This document shows, in pieces, positions 10,230-21,800 of a stretch of 64,000 nt of DNA. The stretch lies in NCBI GenBank assembly GCA_020744425.1, contig JAGMUV010000003.1:2232001-2296000 (forward strand). The letters run 5' to 3'. The DNA is from Dactylonectria macrodidyma (taxonomy: Eukaryota; Ascomycota; Sordariomycetes; Hypocreales; Nectriaceae). The notes below the pieces were generated by a model. The model worked only from the letters and a program-made list of their open reading frames with translations. It did not search any database and had not been told where the DNA came from. Both the position numbers and the translations under genes were made by a program. Numbering within the stretch: position 1 is the stretch's first letter; each line of letters opens with the position of its first letter.

Positions 10230-11511
10230 ATGCGTTTTCGAACTGAACTCAAGAACATCCGCACTTTCGCGAGTAGGTCCTGCAATTTTGAATCTCGGGC
10301 CTTGATGCTGAATGACGGTGCTAATCGACTGCCAGAGCTCACTGCGGCCCTCTCCTCCCTCGAAAAGATCGCTTGGTTGCGCCTGAGCGATGACACTGCT
10401 CGCTTCACCGTCATCCCAGACATGGGGTCTCAGGTCTGGGCGTACGTATCTCATTTGACGCTTCCCATCGCTCTCGCTTGTCGCTGCACTACAAACACTG
10501 GATTCCGTCCATCTGGCCCGCCAACGCCATCGTGAATCCATATTACCTTCCGAGTGTGCCACTGACCAGTCGATTAGCTCCCTCTCCATGGACTTTATCT
10601 TTGAAAACTACCATATTCAGTCCGCTGAGACTTCCAATACCATCAACCTGGAGCTGCCCCTTCAGCCGCTCCAACGAGCCCTAAAATCCGCCTTCAACAG
10701 CATCTCAGCTTCCCTCCGCCTCACCAAAAAGGATGGCCTTCCCGTTCTCTCCATGACCATCACCACCAACACCACCGCCAATGCCGCTGGCCCCGCTGGC
10801 CCCGCAAGGCCTTCTGCCGCCGCTGGAGATGACCCTTTCGATGATGAGGACATGTTCCTTCCTGAGCATCTCGAAACGTCGCTCAGACGCGAGCATGAAA
10901 AGATCATAACCCAGGACATCCCCGTCCGTGTCCTCCATCCAGAGACTGTCGAGACCATAATGCAGCCCAAAGTTCGTGAGCCAGACGTCCACATTCAGCT
11001 GCCTCCCCTTCTCCATCTCAAAGCCATCTCAGACCGATTCACCAAGCTCGCCCTCGCATCCAACTCTTCCACGGGCACTGCTGCCACCAAAGCTCCTAAG
11101 CTCGACCTGAGTGCCAACATGCATGGTGGCCTCCGCCTACGCATAGCCACCGAGACAACTGATATTTGCAGCGTGTGGTCCAACCTCCAGAATCCGGAGC
11201 TAGATCCCGCCCAACTCGACTGCCCCGTGGAAGACCACCCCAGCACCAAATTCCGCGAGGATGGGCCAGACAGGTGGGCTACCGTTCGGGTGGATGGCAA
11301 AGACTGGAGTAGAGTTCTGAGTGTTGGTCGGCTTGAGGGCAGAGTAATTGCTTGTTTCGCCGACGATCATGCCTTGATACTTTACGTCTACGTACCCCAG
11401 TACGACGATGCTTCGGCCGAGGACTCTGTAGTTACAGTAAGATGTCCCCGGTTCCATTTCATCTCGTTGACTAACAAACAACAGTATTATGTTCAATCTT
11501 ACAGTGTTTGA
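10230..11511 (+). CDS. hus1: Hus1, 9-1-1 DNA damage checkpoint clamp subunit
   Basis: Hus1 forms the PCNA-like 9-1-1 ring with Rad9 and Rad1, loaded at damaged DNA to activate the ATR-type checkpoint kinase. The ATG at 10230 gives MRFRTELKNIRTFA, the typical family opening. Exons: 10230-10272, 10336-10441, 10578-11436 and 11485-11511, giving 344 aa. Junctions rebuild diagnostic segments: KLTAALSSLEKIAWLRLSDD, then SQVWASLSMDFIFENYHIQS, then INLELPLQPLQRALKSA and ASLRLTKKDGLPVLSM. The C-terminus after splicing reads LILYVYVPQYDD to VVTYYVQSYSV, as expected for a Hus1 end. The last intron is 48 nt, a multiple of three and free of stops, so its retention would add 16 residues. A Gly/Pro/Ala-rich linker with an acidic patch sits near residues 120-145. 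It is convergent with sec16. Confidence 0.93.
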
Positions 11512-11997
11512 TCAGGGTTCAATCGAGATGGGGGGTCGGATTTATGGTGTTCAGGTTCGGATTTAGATTGGGAGGGAGTCTGCTAGGTTGTCATTGAGGT
11601 AGCAGGATACATATCGCTGTTTGATCTCATAGAACCTGTTCACACACAGAGGCCATATCATGATTAAAGAAGAAATGTCTAACTGCATTACCATTGTATG
11701 GTCTGTACTCGACACTCCAATGGGTCTCGGCAATACACTACCAAGTCTAATTCGCGATGATCCAAAACGACTGATTAAAACCAAGTATCTCCTCTTTAAA
11801 GCATACAGCTCAACAAATTACCGCCGTCCGTAATAAGGGTCCTCCCTCCAGTGCTGTACGAAAAATTACACGAAAATGATAGCTCTATTATACAGGACAG
11901 GTTTGTTCAGGATGCGCTAGAACCCAAGAAAACGCCAGACATTTACGTCGATGCCAAGGTCCACAAAACACCGTCGCTCCCAGAAGCCCAATTCTTC
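11512..11997. other. Convergent 3' intergenic region, hus1 and sec16
   Basis: These 486 bases lie between two convergent stop codons. The sequence is AT-rich with no coding signal and presumably holds both 3' UTRs and polyadenylation sites. Confidence 0.5.
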
Positions 11998-14900
11998 TCA
12001 TTTGGCCATAACGTCGATGTAACGGCCGCTCTTGCGAGGCTTCTTCTTCTCGCCCGGCTTGCGGGGTGCGGCAGCGCCGATCAGATCGTCGATGCTGCTA
12101 GCGTTGCTCATGGCCGTAGAAGGTCTACTACCCGGCGGAGGCATGGATGATCCTCCAAGACTAGGGTTGGACACGGAACGATTCATAAGCGGAGGTGCCG
12201 ACAGTCCCAGGTTGTCCATCGAGGGAGCTCTGGTCAACTCTGGGGTCGCCGAGCGCATGTGAAGGGGCATGCCACCCGATGGTGCACTACTCGCCATCGG
12301 CGGGGGAGGCGTGCCAGTTGATGTTGGAGGAGGAGTGCCAGACACAGAACGGGGAATAGTCCTTGGGGGGGGTGGCGTCGCCGTCTTAGCTGGCACATTC
12401 TCGGCGCCGGGCTTCTTGTTGACCCATCGCTTCAATTCAGGGTCGTACACAAAGCTGCTTGCTTCTCCCAGCTTGGCTCGGATAGGCTTGCCTGGTGATT
12501 GATCACCGGCAGCAGGCGTCTCTGGCTTCTTGCTTCCTCCAAACCACCCAGAAAAGCCCCAGCCCTTCTTGGGTGATTGTTGGCCAGCAGCAGCACGTTT
12601 CGCTATTTTCTTGTCAGTCTCTGAATTTTGACTCATAATACAGATGTGCAGCTTACCGTCTTCTTCGGCCGCTTTGCGGAACATTTCTTCATTCTCTCGG
12701 TCCTTTTCGGACTTGGACTGCGTCTTAGGTTTCAGAGCAGGAATGTCATCATCGTCATCCATGAAACTCTTCTTCTTGGGCTTTGGTGCATCATCTTCAT
12801 CATCAGCAGTTGGCTCCGGATCAGGTTGATACGACGGCGGTTCGTATCCATAGGGCTGGAACGATGGTGGCTCATACCCACCACTGCCACTCTCGGCAGT
12901 GACAACCTCGGCCTCGGGTGTTGGAGCGTCGGGGGTCAATGAAGGTGGCTCATACCCATAGCTCAGTGGCTGGTACCCTTGCTGGGATGAGTCGGCTACC
13001 TTATCCTCACCGCTCGTAGGAAGTGCAGGCATACTCGCGGATGTCGGCATGCCAAACGGCTGGTATCCGCCAAACGGAGTCCCTTGTGTGATTTGCGGAG
13101 CGGGTGCCAGTCCCGGGGCTCCTACCATGCCCGAGTCACTTTGATGAATGTTTGATTCGGACGCAGATGGACCCATTGGCATGTAGCCTCCAGATGATGC
13201 TTGATGTGTGGGCTCGTAAGAGTTTCGGGTAAACTCATTTGAGCCACGATCCAAGGAGCTCCTCGGGGCTGCAGCGGTCTGGGATGAAGGATCGTAGGGA
13301 TTTGACGAGGGAGTAGCCGCCACCGTTGCCGGGGCATATCGAGATCCCGCGGCAGTTGCTGCAGGCGGGGGGATGCCCATAGGATATCCTGGAGATTGTC
13401 CACCATAGACCTCGAAGTTGGAGACCGACGGCGATCGGCTCATCGTGGGTGTGGTAGCAATGCGACCAAATGGCCCAGACTCACCCTCGCCACCTGGTCC
13501 AGCGCCGTTATTATCGTTCTCTTCTCCAGCGACAAACTTGTTGAACCTATTCCACATGCTATCCGACACTTTGTTCATGCTAGGCTTCGAGATCCAAGAA
13601 TTAGTCTCATCTTTAGGCGCCTGCTTCAATCGTATCGTAAAGTCGTTCACAGCAGCTTCCAAGATAGCATGGTGATAAGGCGATCTCTTCGTCTGGGAAG
13701 TCATCGCGGTTTCAATGGCATCGCAGTATTGAAGCGCCTTGTCTCGGTAGCCGTACTCGGCAAGGGTCATAGCAAGTTGAAGTTTGTAGGCAGCAAGATG
13801 GGGAACTCCTGCCGCGGCTGCGACACCTCCTGCGAGTGACAAACCATACTCATACACTTCACTCAGTTGGAGAGCCTCGGTCTCCTTGGCAAACTGATCA
13901 GCTTGCTGGTGGTGATCCGCACCCAAGAGTACAATATTGGCGGTAGGGTCATCCAACCCACCGAAATGGGACGCATTCCTACCGAACAGGAAGCAGATAT
14001 GGGCTGCTTCAGCTCTTCCGTAGCTGGAAAGTAGGTTACCAAGTGCATTCAGCCCGCGAATGTCATCAACACTTCGGTTGCTGAGGACAAGACACAATGT
14101 CTCCCGCCATTTATCCAATCCATCGAGGGTAGCCTTTGCCGGGCCTGGGCCAGACTGAGTTGACATGAGCTGAAGACCAGCTCGCGCATGGACAGGGACA
14201 AGCTCATCGACGCAGTCATCGAAATTGCCAGATAGAATCTGGTACAGCGCAGCCATCGACTCGTTGTTGTGGCCTGGGTAGTTGACCTCTTTTCGCACAA
14301 ACTCCTGGGCAACTTGCTTGTACAGGTCGCCCGATACAGTGTGGGAGATCAACATCGCGTGGCCCCAGAGTCGCTTGTCGACCAGGGCCCAGACAGCCTT
14401 CTCCCGGTCACCTCTCAATAAGTGATGTCGGATTTGATCCATGGTGGAAACATCAGCTCCATCAGCTGACATTGCAGTGACGGAAGTTGGCTCGACACCC
14501 AAACCACCAATACGAGGGAATAGGGCATCGTCATCTGCAGTCGGCGTGATTGTGCCAGGTGAGAGTACATCACGCACGGCCTTTTCAACTGCCGGAGTGC
14601 CCTCCAGAACGCCGTCGTGCTCAATGAAGATGCGTAGAATCCGCCACAAAATTAGGCGCTCAATCGTGCGCTTGGACTCCAGGGAGAGTTGAGAATGGAA
14701 TGAGATGTCAGGGACCTCCTTCTCCAACGTCTCAATGCCAGCCGTCAACCAGGCGATGGTTTCCTTCTTCTTGGACTTGCCCTTCAAAGGACCAGGAAAT
14801 TTGGCGAGTCGCTCTTGGAGCGGCTCGATATCCTTGACATTGCGAACCTTGACTTCACCAGGTGTCCGAATGATAGTTGGAACACTCTGCTTCATGCCAT

Positions 14901-17769
14901 ATCGCGGTACACTATTCGGGAACGACGTGACTATAGTCCCACCAACACCCCAGGTGAAAATTGGGCAACCCTTCCATCGCTGAAGAGGGTCCTTCTCCCG
15001 GCCGTCAGTGGGCGCAACCAAGTTCATCGTTATGGACTGGCCGCGAACACGGGTAGTGGGAGCGTAGGGGACATTTGTCGGTCTCGTCATAACTGGAGAA
15101 GTAGCCGAGTGAGCGGAAGAGGGTCGTCGAGTATGATCGGACGACCTAGTTCCTTGCTTGTGTCCATATGCGGCACTGGGAGACTGGGTCTGCGCCCGAG
15201 GAGGTGGGACAAATCCAGCCTGTGCAGTTGGAGGAGCATGTGGCGCATGCGGAATATAGCCCGGACCTGATTGCTTCGGAGGAGAAAGCGTCAACTGCCC
15301 AGCATAACTAGGAGGCGGGGGGGTACGACGGGTTGCCTTGGGAGAGTTTCCAGGGCTATACCTGGATTCGACGTGAGAAGGAGGATGAGTAGCGCTCAAA
15401 GATCTAATAGGAGTGGTTTGATCCTCCTCTTCATCAACCTCGCGAGTCGGGGGTAGAGATGACATCCGAGTCAAACGTGTCTCGTAGGAACTCATTCGGC
15501 GTTCCGCCAGGCTCGGCTCTCCGTTAGGACCATGATTCGTCTCACAGTGAGTTAGGGGACTCGAAGTTCTAGGTTGAAAAGGGAGAATTGGTGGTGGAAC
15601 TGCCGATGCCGCAACGGGTCCGTAGGAAGCGTGTCCTTTCGTCGCAGGGGGTGCTGGAGAGTAACGGCTATTGGCAGGCGCCGGGGGAGCCGAATGGCTA
15701 CCTGCAGCCCCAGGAGCTGGCGAATATCTAGAGCCGTTGGGGGCGGATGGTGGAGGCAAGTGATTGGCCGGTGTTGATAGAGCAGCATAGGGACTCACTC
15801 GCTCAGGGGCTACCAAGTTTCCAACCCCAGTTGGTTGAGGGGCAGGAGGCTGGCTGGCAGCTACTGCGTGCGCGGGTAGTGGTGGGGGTAGCATTTGGTT
15901 CGTGGCCGAGGCCATCGGGGGTGCAGCATGAGCGCCATAGGCCATGGGAGGAGGATGCTGGGCAGGAGACGGAGCCCGGATGCTAGTCCTTGAGCTTGGG
16001 CGAGGCTTAGGAACCATGGGCAATTCCTCAAAGAAGTTCTCCTTGTGCTGCACGCCAGGAGTCGGAGGCTTGTGCTGCAGGGGCGGTCCTTGATGAACTG
16101 GCGCGCCTTGGCTTCCGTGACTCGAGGTGGGAGGAGAAAGTGAGTTAGAAGGCGGGCCAGGCATGAACATGCTGGTGCTTCGAGGCAGCGGGGGTCCCTG
16201 GGGAGGGGGGGCAGAGCTCTGTGGAAGCTGCTGCATGCTAGCTCGTTTTCGGGGCTTCATCAAAGGTTTGACCAGATCAGTAGGCAGATCATACGGCGAT
16301 GAATATCCTCCCTTGGACTTTTCCACGAAGCTTTGGGCCCTGGGCAACGCAGGCCTCTCTGCAGGCGCAGGGATGTTGTACTGGGATGCCGATCCATACG
16401 GGGTTGTTGCTGGCGCGGGGGCGCCATACATGCCACCAGGAGTAGCTTGGACAGGAGCTGTCGTTGCAGGCGTATAAGAGGCTGCTCTCTGATTCGATGG
16501 CTTTCCGGGAAGGTAAGGATTTTGTGCCGTCGTTGAAGGAGGCTGAGGGGGTGGGGCCGGTTCATCGTCTTCCAAGAATCCTTCATCGTCACTGCCGAAG
16601 AAAGCGGCGGGATCAACCTCCTTGTTTTCTGGAGGGGTGCTGTCTTCTAAGAGGAAGTCATCGTCGTCGTCGTCTTCAAAAGCCGCCTCCCATTTTGCCG
16701 CAAGATCCTTAGAGCTATTTGCCTCCTTGGGTTGGCCCTCGGGACCAACATTCTCTCCGGTCTGGTTCGACAATTCCTCCTCCTCGTCAAGAGTAGACTG
16801 GCGCGAGAAGGGGCTAGGGTCTACCGAATTCAAAACCTGCATGGTGGACTTCCGCTCGAGCGGTTTCGCCGAAAGTCCATTAAGGGTAGAATCCGGTTGC
16901 GAAGATTGAACCTGGCTGAAGAAATCGTCACCATTCGCAGTGTCATCGTCAAAGGAGCTAACAGCAGCTGTATTCGAGTCCTCACGGAGCTGCTCTTGTC
17001 CCTGTGGGGAGATCAATGGCAGCCCCTCCTCGTATCGTGCTTCAGAGTCCCGTCTCTCAGGCCCTGGAAGGTCTCCACCAATCGAGATTGACCGCGCGTG
17101 CTGCCTCTTCGGCGCATTGAGCTCATCAGAATGCTCCGGGGCATTCCCCCTTTGATACTCCTCCTCCTCGGCATCCACATCTTTGTCGTTCTCCTCCAGC
17201 ACATCCGCAGCCTGATTTGAAGGCAGAGGTTGTTCACGCGAGTCGGAGTTTAGTGACATAGGTGGTACAACTGGGAATGAGTTCGTTCGATCTGAGGGAG
17301 GCATGAATTTGAAGGGGTCAGTGTCTGTGCGAGACAGGTTCCAATCGCCCTCGTCATCATCGCCGAAAGTGAGGTCGTGAGACACGGTCCGAGCAAATGA
17401 CATAGAGCTGGCGTGTTGAGAGGTCGAGGTTTTCGGGTTGGCAGCTGCAACAGGCTCGGAGTTCTCTGTGGCGGGCTCGGTGGGGAGATGCTCAGATGCT
17501 GGCTCTTCGGAAGCTAGCCAGGCATCGTCACCACCTTCATCATCCTGCGAAAACGAGGCATTGGCAACTCCCTCGCCCCTTGAAGGCTCCACATTGCCAT
17601 TTGATGGACGTTCTATTGTTGTAGACTTCTCGGGCTGGATGGGTAGTCCGTTGGGTGATGACGTCGACCGGGTCGCGTCGGCGGGTGTTTCGGTTGCGGC
17701 AGCAGCAGTCGCCGCGTTATGGGGCATCACAGCCGGATGCCATGACGAGCTTGATGGCTCGGCAGCCAT
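11998..17769 (-). CDS. sec16: Sec16, COPII coat assembly scaffold
   Basis: Sec16 organises ER exit sites and binds COPII subunits to promote vesicle budding. The ATG at 17767-17769 starts a frame of about 1905 aa after removing one intron (12603-12656, GTAAGC...AAATAG, 54 nt). The N-terminal half is disordered and rich in Pro, Ser, Asp and Glu (repeated DDDDDDF-type acidic patches). The central conserved domain is recognisable at about residues 930-1040 (QRWKGCPIFTWGVGGTIVTS, RYGMKQSVPTII), followed by the helical ACE1-type region at about 1085-1390 (QIRHHLLRGDREKAVWALVD, GHAMLISHTVSGDLYKQVAQ). The C-terminal part has repeated GYEPPSxxP segments and a conserved end with GWFGGSKK and SSFVYDPELKRWVNKK. 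Length and order fit ascomycete Sec16. Its start faces the 3' end of the ABC transporter gene. Confidence 0.95.
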   Translation of the reverse strand: MAAEPSSSSWHPAVMPHNAATAAAATETPADATRSTSSPNGLPIQPEKSTTIERPSNGNVEPSRGEGVANASFSQDDEGGDDAWLASEEPASEHLPTEPATENSEPVAAANPKTSTSQHASSMSFARTVSHDLTFGDDDEGDWNLSRTDTDPFKFMPPSDRTNSFPVVPPMSLNSDSREQPLPSNQAADVLEENDKDVDAEEEEYQRGNAPEHSDELNAPKRQHARSISIGGDLPGPERRDSEARYEEGLPLISPQGQEQLREDSNTAAVSSFDDDTANGDDFFSQVQSSQPDSTLNGLSAKPLERKSTMQVLNSVDPSPFSRQSTLDEEEELSNQTGENVGPEGQPKEANSSKDLAAKWEAAFEDDDDDDFLLEDSTPPENKEVDPAAFFGSDDEGFLEDDEPAPPPQPPSTTAQNPYLPGKPSNQRAASYTPATTAPVQATPGGMYGAPAPATTPYGSASQYNIPAPAERPALPRAQSFVEKSKGGYSSPYDLPTDLVKPLMKPRKRASMQQLPQSSAPPPQGPPLPRSTSMFMPGPPSNSLSPPTSSHGSQGAPVHQGPPLQHKPPTPGVQHKENFFEELPMVPKPRPSSRTSIRAPSPAQHPPPMAYGAHAAPPMASATNQMLPPPLPAHAVAASQPPAPQPTGVGNLVAPERVSPYAALSTPANHLPPPSAPNGSRYSPAPGAAGSHSAPPAPANSRYSPAPPATKGHASYGPVAASAVPPPILPFQPRTSSPLTHCETNHGPNGEPSLAERRMSSYETRLTRMSSLPPTREVDEEEDQTTPIRSLSATHPPSHVESRYSPGNSPKATRRTPPPPSYAGQLTLSPPKQSGPGYIPHAPHAPPTAQAGFVPPPRAQTQSPSAAYGHKQGTRSSDHTRRPSSAHSATSPVMTRPTNVPYAPTTRVRGQSITMNLVAPTDGREKDPLQRWKGCPIFTWGVGGTIVTSFPNSVPRYGMKQSVPTIIRTPGEVKVRNVKDIEPLQERLAKFPGPLKGKSKKKETIAWLTAGIETLEKEVPDISFHSQLSLESKRTIERLILWRILRIFIEHDGVLEGTPAVEKAVRDVLSPGTITPTADDDALFPRIGGLGVEPTSVTAMSADGADVSTMDQIRHHLLRGDREKAVWALVDKRLWGHAMLISHTVSGDLYKQVAQEFVRKEVNYPGHNNESMAALYQILSGNFDDCVDELVPVHARAGLQLMSTQSGPGPAKATLDGLDKWRETLCLVLSNRSVDDIRGLNALGNLLSSYGRAEAAHICFLFGRNASHFGGLDDPTANIVLLGADHHQQADQFAKETEALQLSEVYEYGLSLAGGVAAAAGVPHLAAYKLQLAMTLAEYGYRDKALQYCDAIETAMTSQTKRSPYHHAILEAAVNDFTIRLKQAPKDETNSWISKPSMNKVSDSMWNRFNKFVAGEENDNNGAGPGGEGESGPFGRIATTPTMSRSPSVSNFEVYGGQSPGYPMGIPPPAATAAGSRYAPATVAATPSSNPYDPSSQTAAAPRSSLDRGSNEFTRNSYEPTHQASSGGYMPMGPSASESNIHQSDSGMVGAPGLAPAPQITQGTPFGGYQPFGMPTSASMPALPTSGEDKVADSSQQGYQPLSYGYEPPSLTPDAPTPEAEVVTAESGSGGYEPPSFQPYGYEPPSYQPDPEPTADDEDDAPKPKKKSFMDDDDDIPALKPKTQSKSEKDRENEEMFRKAAEEDGKLHICIMSQNSETDKKIAKRAAAGQQSPKKGWGFSGWFGGSKKPETPAAGDQSPGKPIRAKLGEASSFVYDPELKRWVNKKPGAENVPAKTATPPPPRTIPRSVSGTPPPTSTGTPPPPMASSAPSGGMPLHMRSATPELTRAPSMDNLGLSAPPLMNRSVSNPSLGGSSMPPPGSRPSTAMSNASSIDDLIGAAAPRKPGEKKKPRKSGRYIDVMAK
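12603..12656 (-). other. In-frame 54-nt intron near the sec16 3' end
   Basis: Donor GTAAGC at 12656 and acceptor ATAG ending at 12603. The intron is 54 nt and contains no stop in frame. Splicing joins AEEDA to KRAAAGQQSPKKG. Retention would insert a hydrophobic, Cys-containing stretch unlike its surroundings, so splicing is favoured. Confidence 0.7.
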
Positions 17770-18827
17770 ATCGAGGCCAGATCAAGTGAGTCGAAGTGTC
17801 GTAGTTGAAGACAAGATGGAATCGAGCTGTACTACTTCGCGATGGCGTCAGCAAGTGGGCGTGGGTGCATAGGGGTTGCAGATAGAAGCCAGTGGCTCAG
17901 CAGCCTCAGGGGTAGGAGCCTCGCGGAGAACTTGATCGGGGAGCTAGCGCACCTATTATGCAAAAGAATCGAATGTTGTCGTCTCAGGAAAAGTCGCCCG
18001 TCGCCATAATCAGGGTCGAGTAACAGGGGCGTCGGCTGGGTGAAGAAGAAAGGGAGTCTGGAAGTTAATGTACAGTACAGATCGCAAGTGCAAGTTGGCA
18101 TGTACCAAAATTTAGACGTCCGAGGCCAGTGCCGTTTTCGTTCCTTCCCTGCTTTCCTCGACCGGCCAGACCCGCTACATCCGCCACGCGCCACAAGCTT
18201 ACCCACTTTGCGCCATTCCGAGCATTAACCGGCCAATGCCAAATTTCCCCTGCATGTGACAGGAATCTGGATCCAATTACTCCGTGCTCACACGTTTACT
18301 CACCCTAGACCTACCACTGTGAGACATTAACGAACCGGATCAGGAGGAATTGTGCATACAATATTCGATGCCTTTCATCTTTCTTTAATCACTAGCTGTT
18401 CTTCTCAACTCTCATATCCCATTATTAGCAAAAAGTTTATGTGACTTATTCAATTTCGAAAATCATGCAAAGCAACACTTGTTTTGGACCTACTAGAAGT
18501 TAAGACTCTATCATATCTTATTGTTGAAGAGGGTCATAAATGAGTAAAGTGAGATTCTAACCATTCCGTTCCACCAACGAAATTGAAAGACTCAGATATT
18601 CACCACGGTAACTGGAGTCATATCGAGTGGAAATAGAAACGATGATCCATTATTATGAGCTAAACATCTAGCTGAGACTTATTGGGTTTTACATTCATTA
18701 CAAGATCTTAATCTGATCCTCGTTATCCCAACGAGGAATTGATACTACAGCTCTAACCGACCACATGCAGTTTCTAGGTGTCAGTCTTCTATGCTAAACT
18801 CCCTGGATAATTAAAACATCATTCTCA
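17770..18827. other. Intergenic region: sec16 promoter and ABC transporter 3' flank
   Basis: About 1.06 kb. The sec16-proximal half is mixed composition. The half from about 18300 to 18800 is AT-rich and lies downstream of the transporter stop. No credible gene or repeat was found. Confidence 0.5.
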
Positions 18828-21800
18828 CTATGCATCGAGGGCCTGAGCCTCGCACATCTTGCGATACATGCCGCCCTGGGCAATCAGCTCCTTGTGCGTT
18901 CCCACTTCGGTGATCTTCCCGCCATGGAAGACGCAAATGACATCTGCATCCTTGATCGTGCTCAGACGGTGAGCAACTGCAACGGTAATGCGATCACCCT
19001 CCTTAGCGGCTTCAGCCAGTGCACTCTGTACAATCTTTTCACTCTCGGTATCAAGAGCGCTGGTTGCTTCATCTAGCAATAGCACCTTGGGGTTGCGGAT
19101 GAGCGCTCGGGCAATGGCGATGCGTTGCCGTTGGCCTCCCGAGAGCTGCGCGCCGTTGGAACCGGCGGGCGTCGCGAGGCCTTCGGGTAACGACGAGACA
19201 AAATCCCACGCGTTGGCGGCACGGAGAGCCACTTCTATGCGAGAGTCCGAGACAGTGGTCTCGTCAGAGTCTGAAGGATCGTCAACACCGAGGGCAATGT
19301 TCTCCCGGATGCTTCCCTGAAACAGGGTCGGTTCTTGTTGAACCAGGCCAACAATGGCGCGGTAGAGACGAGGACTGAGTTCGGGGAGGGAAGAGGAGTC
19401 GATACTGATGATACCACTGCTTGGGTCGTAGAAACGTTCCAGCATGGCGATCATGGTTGACTTGCCACAACCAGAGGCACCGACCAAGGCGACAAACTGA
19501 CCAGGCTTGACCTGCAATAAGATTGTTAGCACTGTATTTCAACAAGCAAGCAACTCGTAGATTTGACTTACATTCAATTTCACACCCCTGAGAACTGCGG
19601 CATGTGGTCGAAGCGGATAAGAAAACCGGACATCGTCTAGGGCGATTGGGCCTCCCGACTTGGGACCCTTGTCTCGGTTCTCAGGCGTCTCCTGAACGGT
19701 AGGTTGGAGTGACTGAAGCCAGAACATGTAATTGGCCGCGTTGATACCTTTGGTCATGCTTGTAGAAAACTGAAAGAGCTGGGCCGAGGCCTGCCCCGAG
19801 AAGAAGACGCCCAAGAAGGCTACGAAGAAGTTGTACATGGTGATGTCGCCGAATGAGAGGAGACGGCAGCCATACCAGAAACCTAGAGCCATGAACCAAT
19901 ACTCGATGGACTGTGTTAGACCAAACCAGACCATGATAGTCAAGAGGTCTTTGGTCGACCCCGATACGGCATGCTCTAGTTCCGCAACATACTTTTCCAA
20001 GATTGACTCTTCAATGGCCAAAGAAGAGACTGTGCGGATTGCGTTCACAGCCTCAGACGCAATGGAGGCGCTGGCTGAGTACCGCTTGGAGGTACTGCGA
20101 TCAAGCTTGGCGTCGAAGCGAATCTTGAGATATCCGCAGCCGACTAGGGGAGGAAGTCCCGCGAAGACAACAACGAGTCCAAGTTTCCAGTCATGGGCAA
20201 TCGCCATGATGCTGCAAGCCGCTACGTTGAGAACAGCAATCAGAATGAGCGCAATGTTGAATCCCATGAGCTCCAAGATGCTCTGGGGGTTCGAATCGAT
20301 GCGGCTAGCCAAGGCGCCCGTATTATTCTCAGTCCGATCAAAGAATTGGAGATCCTGGCGGATCATGTCCTTAAGACTCTGTTTTCGATACTTGTGGTTA
20401 AGGTGCTGGGCAATGGTGTTGGAAGCGTAACCGAGGAAGAAGTACGACACGAGGGCTCCGGCAGCCATGACGATGAACATGCTGGCATAGAAGTTTCCTC
20501 GGTCCCTCATTGCCTGGCCGGTCAGAGTGAAGACGTCCATCACATTGGCGAGCAAGATGGCTTGGCCAGGGAACAAGCCAGTCGCTCCGAGGCATCCCAG
20601 GAGGACGAAGAAGTACGACCAACCCACTTCGGAGGACTCTCGGATGAGCCGCAATACGACTGAAAGAAAGCCAACTTGTTTGTAGTTGTCGTAGTTGTCG
20701 CGTTCCTTTTGGACTTCCATGCGCTGCTGAACCTCGGTTTCGTATCGAGTCATGGTCTTGGTGACGTCCAAGTCCACCACCTCAGTATCCTTGTCGTCTA
20801 CATCAGTGTCGGAAGTTGATGAAGCGGAAGAGATGGTTAGGTTCTGAATCTTGACAAGCCGGGCGTAAGCACCATCCTCCGCAAGGAGTGACTTGTGAGT
20901 GCCTTGTTCAACAATACGTCCCTTGGACATGACGACGATGTTGTCTGCCTTCCGGATAGTGGCGAGCTTGTGCGCGATTACGATGGTGGTTCGACCTTCG
21001 GATGCCTTGTCGAGCGCTTGTTGTACAACGCTCTCCGCGTGCGGATCAAGAGCGCTAGTTGCCTCGTCGAGCAAGAGGACCTTGGGGTGAGACACGACGC
21101 TTCGAGCGATGGCTACGCGCTGTTTCTGACCTCCTGAGAGCAATCCACCGCGCTGGCCGATTTGAGTATTGTAGCCGTCGGGAAGTTCGGTGATGAAGTC
21201 ATGAGCGAAGGCCATCCTGGCCGCATCCTGAATCCGCTGCATTTGCTGATCCAGTGGCGCATTTTCCAATCCCGTCCCAACTAGGCCATGCCTGATGTTG
21301 TCGAACACAGTTCCTTCGAAGAGTACCGGCTCCTACAGACTCGTCAGTGCCTCTGCCATATGGAGAATAATCGCTCAAAATTACCTGTTGAACAAGGCGG
21401 ACGTTCTTTCGGAGCCAGTTGAGGTTCAGCTTGTCAATAGGGCGGCCGTCCAATTTGATGGATCCAGATTTAGGGTTGTACCACCTTTCGATCAACCCGA
21501 CAATGGTACTCTTACCCGAACCACTTTGGCCCTAAACTCGAGTCAATTCATTTGTCTGGAAATTGTAAACCACGGACTTACCACTAGGGCGGTGACTTTG
21601 CCAGCAGGAACTCGCAGGGTAAAGTCGTCGAGAACTGTGATTCCGGGTCTGGTGGGATAAGCGAAGCTGACATTCTCTAACTCAAGCTCGCCAATAGTCT
21701 CAGAGGGAACTTCTCCAGAGGTGTCTAGCGGGTCGATGGCGGATTTCCGGTCCATCAGCTGGAAGAGCTTGGCTGCAGCCGAGATGGCGCGACTGAAGTC

